NCBI GenBank assembly: GCA_033557685.1
Contig: JAWQRN010000034.1
Coordinates: 1 to 47,900, forward strand
Source of the DNA: Sperchopsis tessellata
Taxonomy: Eukaryota > Arthropoda > Insecta > Coleoptera > Hydrophilidae
Reading direction: 5' to 3'
Length of the DNA stretch: 47,900 nucleotides
Part shown: in pieces, positions 41,823 through 47,900 of the stretch
Numbering within the stretch: the stretch's first letter is position 1
Layout: each line of letters starts with the position of its first letter
Notes under the pieces: generated by a model
Seen by the model: only the letters and a program-made list of their open reading frames with translations
Databases searched by the model: none
Told to the model about the DNA's origin: nothing
Position numbers and translations under genes: made by a program

Positions 41823-43015
41823 CAGTGGGACCCCCATATCCACGGGTGATTGGTTCAAAGCCTCTCTGTGAATACCTGAAACTGCGGATAGTAGTGAAAG
41901 CAATAAATTTTGTATTATACATCTCCATAATAAATTTTGTGTTCTTAATTTAATTTGGGAATTTTATAATAGTATGTATGCAGAAGAATTCATATAACAA
42001 TACCAGTAAAATTTATTTGTTACACAGGATGTTTGTACATTTATTCTGGTTTTCGGTAAGGCGTTCTGATGAGGTATGTTATTTAATGGAAATTATTGAT
42101 TTTCAGACGATATACAAGAATCATCTGCTTCAGATGATTCTAGTTTATTAAGCAATAAAATTGGTCAACCATACGATGACGATGGTTGAGGATCCTTTTC
42201 AGTTGATAGTTCTTTTACAACTTTTTTGAAATCATTGTGATCAGAAGTTGTTTTTTCTTTCTTTTTAATTTATTAAAGTGTTGCTTGAGAGGTTGTAAAG
42301 CTTCGGAGATCATGTAGGTGGCATTATTATTTTGGTTCATACGAGGATCATATTTTATAATTTTATCCTTCAAGGTTTGTGCCATTCAAAAAAAGTCAGC
42401 AAATTTTTCTAACCTCTACATTCTTCTTCTTTTTGATCTTCCTTTTGTAAATGACCTAACAAGTTCTTACAATTCTTTGTTTGTTAGCTCTTTATGGCCT
42501 TCGATATGTTCTTTCACGTCTTTGTCGCACATATCGATAAATCCTTCACCACCAACTTGCTTTGCTACGTCAATTATTAAATTGACTTCTTCATTAATAT
42601 CCGGATAAGCTTTAAAATCTTCCAAGACTTTTTCCCATACATTTTTCCAAAATGCATTATTGTTCTTTGTTTATCTTCATCTATTGCAGTTTTTATGAAA
42701 CCTATTGCGCCAGCAATAGTGAACGATTTCCAACATGACATTACATTAAAATTGGAGTCCGCATCATTTGCTGATCGAATGTGATTAAACACGAACCAGG
42801 CGTAACTTGCTTTGATACACCGAATTATGTCTTGATCTAGACTGCAGTCCTGATATAGTATTAGGATGTAAAAATATGACCTCTACATTCTCATTTTTAT
42901 AACAAATATCTTCTGGATAACCAGGCACTGTGTGCAGTGAATTCATTCGTTGAAGTAACATCAGTCGCCTTAAATATGTCTCTTTCAACAGTGGGTGAAA
43001 CGTCGGCATTTATCA
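41823..43015 (-). mobile_element. Tigger/pogo-type transposon relic
   Basis: The left end, CAGTGGGACCCCCATATCCA followed by GGGTGATTGGTTC, matches the terminal repeat type of Tigger elements and follows TA. The - strand then encodes a broken transposase C-terminus: CYKNENVEVIFLHPNTISGL, a decayed PPNTTSxLQPLDQGI, then NVMSCWKSFTIAGAIGFIKT, GGEGFIDMCDKDVKEHIEGH and KELTNKEL. A matching right end was not found, so the right limit is uncertain. Confidence 0.75.
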
Positions 43016-43099
43016 GAGCCTCTATACGGTTTCCACTCAGAAACAACATTCATACAGATAGTAACCGTGGAAGTCTATTACATTTAATGTTAGTTTTTG

Positions 43100-44810
43100 T
43101 TTTTCATGCAAGTGTGTTCTTTGATTTGTATACGATGCATGATTAAATCATATGTTTTTATACAAGCAGTGTTTACTGTTGTGTAACATATATTTATATA
43201 ATTATTTGATATATTGTATATATATATATATATCATGTCTCGATTTCATATTACAAAAATTTTGTGAATTCAAAAGGAAAAAGATAATATTTCATAAATA
43301 TCCAAAAGGTTCTAATTTCCATTCCCGTTCCATAAGTTGAGTTATATATCTATACATTCCATATATTATTACATCTTTATGTAATCTGTTTGTGTTATAT
43401 TTTTCATTATATTTCTATGACTCTAAACTTGTTAATATTAAATCATAAGTCATTGCACGTATTAAGAAAAGCAGTGGCCCAGTATGGAAACATGTTAAAA
43501 ACATTGAGGCAAATAGTTTCTTTAAAAGATCGATTCTCATCCTTTTTTGCATAAATATTGTGAATTATGATCTCTTAGTTTTTACTGTAATTTATTAAAT
43601 ACACATTTCCTTTCCAATATAAATTGTTACTTATTATAAATTTATACAAAATGGGACTCTATACTTTCCATCTTTTATAAAGAAAAAACAAAAAAATCGA
43701 AAAAACTTTTGTACCTCGAAACTTTAAAAAATGATACAAAGTACAAATAAAACATTTTATGAAATAAAAAGAGAATATCAGGCTTTGCTCAATTTTCAAT
43801 CGTGGAATTTACGGCTTTATGTAAAAAAAAATTGTATGTTTACTTTGTACGACAGAATACAAAAGCGTTCGCACTGTGTGGTTTATTGTGTGAATCGTTT
43901 GTTTGGTTTAATGCCTTGCTTGCCTTTATATAATAGTTTTGTATATATAACCGAAAGTATATTTTTAAAAATTTTAAAGGAAGACCGTTCTGTACATGTT
44001 TTAGACTGAACCATTTATTTTTTTTATTCAAAACAGCCACAATATTTGTGTTTATTTGGAGCCTGTTTATGGCAATTCTAAATATCTAAAATATCATATG
44101 TAATTAGGAACCTTTTTTCCATTTCTTCAATACAATTCATGTCACTATTAATAAGATCACATATATTATAAAATTTTAAGGCTAAACAATCAAAAAAATT
44201 AATCAAATATGTACATAGATTTTGAAGGCATTATTTTTATCAAGATACAAACATTCGAATGAATTTTTAATTTTATTATTTATATTAGAAAATGGCAAGT
44301 AATAATGATAAAGATGAAATTTACGAAATAATATCCTTATTAAAAAAAATGGTTACTAAGTGGTCTAAAACATATTTGCAGTAATTAGTGTTTATTAAAA
44401 ATTAATTGTGTTAAACCTCCTAAAAATTAAACTAACGGTTATCTATCGGAACATATTTTTCTCATTGAAGTTAAAAAGTTTTGTTGTTGGGATTTCAAAG
44501 TATTTTAGTGAGACTGGTAGTATGTTTTATTTTTTTATTCATATTTATTTTATGTGCTGTTTGATGTAGAATTCTTTCCATGTATTTATGTTTACTTGTT
44601 TTTATACCAAATATTTTAATTTGAGCACCAAAAGTGGATGTTTGCATTTTTAAATAATTTTTTTTGTAAAAAAAAACATATCAATGTAAGCTTAATAAAA
44701 TGCTCTATAATACTGTTTTGTTTTATTTATTTCATATGTAATTCTTCACTGCACTAATATGCAAAATTGAGTGGCCCTTGTACACAGTTATTTGATGTAA
44801 GAAAATATGT
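43100..44810. other. AT-rich stretch with a short TA repeat
   Basis: Contains (TA)n at about 43217-43233. The open frame 43731-44009 on the + strand has no recognisable motif. Nothing else supportable. Confidence 0.4.
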
Positions 44811-44814
44811 ATAC

Positions 44815-45690
44815 ATATAATGATAATAATCCTTTATTAGTTCACAAAAAAACAAAACAGTGCAACAACAAAAAAATATATTTCTAGTTTACATTATCAA
44901 AAAAATATAATCAATGTCATAATAATTTCTTTTAAAGTAATAACTAATAAAGTTGACGAATTACATACACATAAATTAATAAAAATTTGAGACATGTGAG
45001 GAAACCGTATGCCACAAAAACTGTTTGCAAACAGTTTGCAAGTGGCGTTATGTTAAGAATTTTTGTATCAATACTTTGAATAGTTATAAAATTAGTAACA
45101 ATCTAAATTTTGTAATTCTTGAACATCATAGTATTCTTCAGGTTGAAAGTGTAGTTCAACTCAGTAATAATGGGGTATCTTATTCCACAGCTTTACTGGA
45201 TGAATTATGACACTTTTGTGTACTGTTTTTAAGGTAGAAAAAAAAAGGGTAATGGTAGGTGTTTAATTGATCCCATGTGTTATATTCATGTTCCATTTGA
45301 TGTGGAGTTGCTCCAAAGTACTATGTCATATCGAAGACGAGTATCTACATAGGCATAGTATACACATAAGTTAATGAAGATATTGTGCACTCTCCAGTTT
45401 AGAAGTGATTTCTATTTCCAGGACGAGGTTAAAGGTATAGAGGTGTGTTACTTTTGTCAGTTTCATTTTCAAGTGATTAGCACTAAATTGGTATTCCTGT
45501 ATATTTAGACAAGTCGAGGTTTCATTTTGAAGAATCTCAGTTGAAGGCGCTCTCATTATCACAGTTGTATCATTTGCAAAAAGTGCGGTGTACTATTACT
45601 GATATATTACATATAGAAACTCTTACAAAAAGTAGAAACACCAATGAACCAAGAATTGAACCCTAAGGTTTAATACGTCCGAAAAAATAT
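44815..45690 (-). mobile_element. CR1/Jockey-like LINE reverse-transcriptase 3' fragment
   Basis: The - strand reads GSILGSLVFLLF near 45640 and, in another frame, a YxDDTT-type box decayed around 45560, then STEILQNETSTCLNIQEYQ, FSANHLKMKLTKVTHLYTFN and EIEITSKLESAQYL. About 230 AT-rich bases at 44815-45040, starting CTTTATTAG on the + strand, look like its 3' UTR. Confidence 0.7.
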
Positions 45691-45719
45691 AAGAACTCCC
45701 AACACGCTGCTAATACAAA

Positions 45720-47310
45720 ACACCATAGAAGATTTGCTTCTGAACATGAGAGTACGTAGGTCAAAAATGTCTAGAGGTAAGGTAGGCATAACCAAGATGA
45801 GAAATGAGCAAGGGATAATAATAACAGATAAAGGAGAAATTGTAGACATAGTGCAGAACTTCTATCAAAAACTAAATTATCAACTCTGGGACCAGAAATC
45901 AGAGACAAAGTCTAATGTTGAACGTAGGCTCAGAAGAATTACCTGAAATAAATTAAGCAGAAATCAGAATGGCACTAAATCAAATACAGAGAAACATAGC
46001 TCCAGGAGAAGATCGAGTTACGAGTGGAGTGATATACTGAAAGCAGGAGGAAGGTGTTTGGAAGACGCAGTCCAAACACTCCTAAACTAATGCTTCGAAG
46101 AGGAAAAAATTTCAAATGCATGACAAAATGCTCAGGTGGTTCTACTTTTTAAAAAGGGAAACACAAGCTTGGAAAACTACCCATGTATAAGCTTGCTTTC
46201 TCGTTTATACAAGCTCCTTACCAAAATAATAACAAACTGATCAATAAGCAAACTGCACTTTTACCAACCAGTAGAACAAGCTGGTTTTAGAAAAGTACAA
46301 ACTATACATACCCTAATTGAAAAGAGTACGGAATACAACGCCCTGGTTTACATGGCCTTTGTAGATTTCCATAGAGCTTTCTACACAATGGAAACGTGGG
46401 CTATCCTTAAATCGCTTCAACGAGCCAGAATTGATTCTAGATATTCAAACCTGATAAGGAGAACGCAACATGACAAGTCAACGTCGGAGACGATATGGTT
46501 ACGGACAAAGTACGATAAGGAGATGCGATTACTCCAAGACTATTTACCTTGGCGTTGGAGGATGTTTTTAAGAGGCTGTGCTGGGAGAAAAAGGGCAGTA
46601 CTGTGGATGGTACATACTTACAGATGACATTGTCATTATTATGACAGGGACTCACAGGAATTCCGGAATATGTTGGAACAGTTAAGTTAAACGAAAATCA
46701 TGAGCCAAGAAGAAATCTAGGTTACTATCGATGGAAATAACATTGAAACGGTGGATGAATATATATATCTTGGACACGCCATCAAGCTGGGCAAGGAAAA
46801 CCAAATGACTGAAATAACAAGAATTTGACTGAGTTGCGCAGCTTTTTGAAAAATGGGTTACATAGTAAATGATAAACATATCCTTATAAATGCGTAAAGT
46901 CTAAGAAACATGTGTCCTTCCCGCAGCTATATACGGCCTCGAAACCCTAACACTAACGCAAGGAAGTATAAACTGCTCAAGAATCATCCAGAGGGTAATG
47001 GAAAAGATAGTGCTTGGCAGTAACCTGAGGGATAGAGTAAGAAACGAAGAGATCCGAAGACGATCAAAGGTAACAGATGTGATCAAAGGTATTGCGGAAC
47101 TAAAGTGGCGATGGGTGGGACACATAGCAAGAACAGATCAAACCAAGTGGAATTACAGAATGGTAAAATGGAGACCATGAACATCTAAAAGAAGCATGGG
47201 AAGACCACTTGTAGAAGAAATCAGGATTAAATTGGTTCCAGATTGCATTGGACAGGCAATCATGGAGGAGGCCTAAATTCTGGAGTGGATTGTTATGGGC
47301 TGATGATGAT
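45720..47310 (+). mobile_element. RTE-like LINE, 5'-truncated, with (TGA)n 3' end
   Basis: The + strand carries the order NEQGIIITDKGEIVDIVQNF, FKKGNTSLENYPCISLLSRL, AFVDFHRAFYTMET (first catalytic block, Asp lost), ITPRLFTLALEDVFKRLCWE, a decayed YxDD near 46620, TVDEYIYLGHAIKLGKEN, YGLETLTLTQGS, LRDRVRNEEIRRRSKVTD and AELKWRWVGHIARTD. It ends with GGGCTGATGATGATGATTA near 47310. Frameshifts and lost catalytic residues show it is inactive. Confidence 0.86.
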
Positions 47311-47394
47311 GATTACTTTCGGATACCTATTAGTTAAAATGGATATTAAAAGTTCCTGAGGCAGTTCCCTAATAGTTGTTTTTTATTAATATTA

Positions 47395-47490
47395 ATAATT
47401 TAAGTTGTCAAATGCCTTTGACAAGTCTATGAATAGACCATCCATTTGATCATTCTTGTTCAATCCATGTAAAATTTTTTGCAACACATG
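47395..47490 (-). mobile_element. short reverse-transcriptase relic
   Basis: The - strand reads GLNKNDQMDGLFIDLSKAFD, the first catalytic block of a Jockey/CR1-type reverse transcriptase, and ends there. Confidence 0.65.
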
Positions 47491-47554
47491 ATAAAATGCG
47501 TAAATTCATATTTTATAGAAAAATAAAATAATTTTCTTTAAATTTTTATATGTA

Positions 47555-47900
47555 TTTGGGGGACCAGAAAGTAATGTCATTTTTTACATTAAATTCAAAG
47601 AAATAAATGTTTAACTTGTTTTTTTTTAATCAATGATGTAATCACCCTCGTTATCAACAACCTTTTGCCATCTAGTGTGCAAATTTTCAATACCAGATCA
47701 ATAAAAATCAATTGGTTTTTGAGCAATATATCTGGAGATGGCATTTTGGATATCATCCAAATTTTAAAATTTTTTGTCATATAGAAAGTATTGTAGTGAT
47801 CGGAATAAATGGAATTCCGGTGGTGCAATGTCGGGCGAGTATGGTGGGTGAGACAGTACACCCCAATTCATTGACTTTTTCCAGGGTTCGTCTTGCGCAG
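47555..47900 (-). mobile_element. mariner-type transposon, cut by the window end
   Basis: The end TTTGGGGGACCAGAAAGTAA next to TA (47553-47554) is a mariner terminal repeat. The - strand upstream encodes the transposase C-terminus in shifting frames: SPTILARHC-like, a decayed SPDIAPxDxHLFRSL region, then FENLDDIQ-like and WQKVVDNEG-like segments (MAKGC and VITSLI in present frames). The rest lies beyond 47900. Confidence 0.75.

Noticed and set aside
42106..42189. Possible extra adaptor exon after a TTTTCAG acceptor
   Set aside because: Joined in phase to the GTAAGC site at 39611 it gives only about ten residues before a stop. The same bases read antisense as part of the Tigger transposase relic.
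43731..44009. 92-residue + strand frame
   Set aside because: No recognisable motif, very AT-driven composition, no splice or promoter context; probably chance.
1..47900. CRISPR array, bacterial operon, phage or plasmid features
   Set aside because: No direct-repeat/spacer pattern, Shine-Dalgarno-led gene clusters or phage genes are present. GT-AG introns and LINE/SINE content show animal nuclear DNA.

Overview
This is AT-rich animal nuclear DNA, almost certainly from an insect. Genes are split by GT-AG introns with phase-consistent joins, and the spaces between exons are packed with decayed transposons. The mix of RTE-like and Jockey-like LINEs, mariner/Tc1, pogo/Tigger-like and piggyBac elements and tRNA-headed SINEs suits a large beetle-type genome, but the order is an inference. 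Most open frames in the window are transposon debris or chance.

Three host genes can be reconstructed. (1) On the + strand at 11964-23885 are the last six exons of an Ig plus olfactomedin-domain protein of the colmedin/gliomedin type. The 5' exons, expected to encode a membrane anchor and collagen repeats, were not found. (2) On the - strand at 29745-27394 is a two-exon gene for a 228-residue cysteine-motif protein that I do not recognise. Its intron holds a Jockey LINE piece and a second LINE endonuclease piece. (3) On the + strand at 31634-39614 is a seven-exon gene for a 491-residue PH-PTB docking adaptor of the DOK/IRS family. Its tail carries YMxM motifs and a proline-rich SH3-type site. 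Weaker candidates are a THAP zinc-finger start (7008-6790, -), a signal-peptide-like first exon (13985-13871, -) and an orphan exon-like frame (8880-9108, +).

Layout: 1-11960 is mostly transposons: LINE fragments, a mariner interrupted by a LINE (1605-3320), another LINE (4400-6150) and a mariner-like element with long inverted arms (9416-11054). 11964-23885 is the olfactomedin gene, whose introns hold LINE fragments, a GATC-dense repeat, a 24-bp palindromic minisatellite and a 252-bp piggyBac deletion derivative. 24400-26945 is an internally deleted RTE-type LINE. 27394-29745 is the small - strand gene. 30556-31430 is a SINE cluster. 31634-39614 is the adaptor gene; one intron contains a piggyBac relic with a 747-bp hairpin transposon nested in it. 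40849-47900 is again transposons: a mariner MITE, a Tigger relic, two LINEs and the end of a second mariner.

I found no convincing wholly new cellular system. The most notable structures are the nested and rearranged transposons, especially the piggyBac parent/MITE pair and the long hairpin, and the adaptor that combines DOK-like size with IRS-like YMxM motifs.
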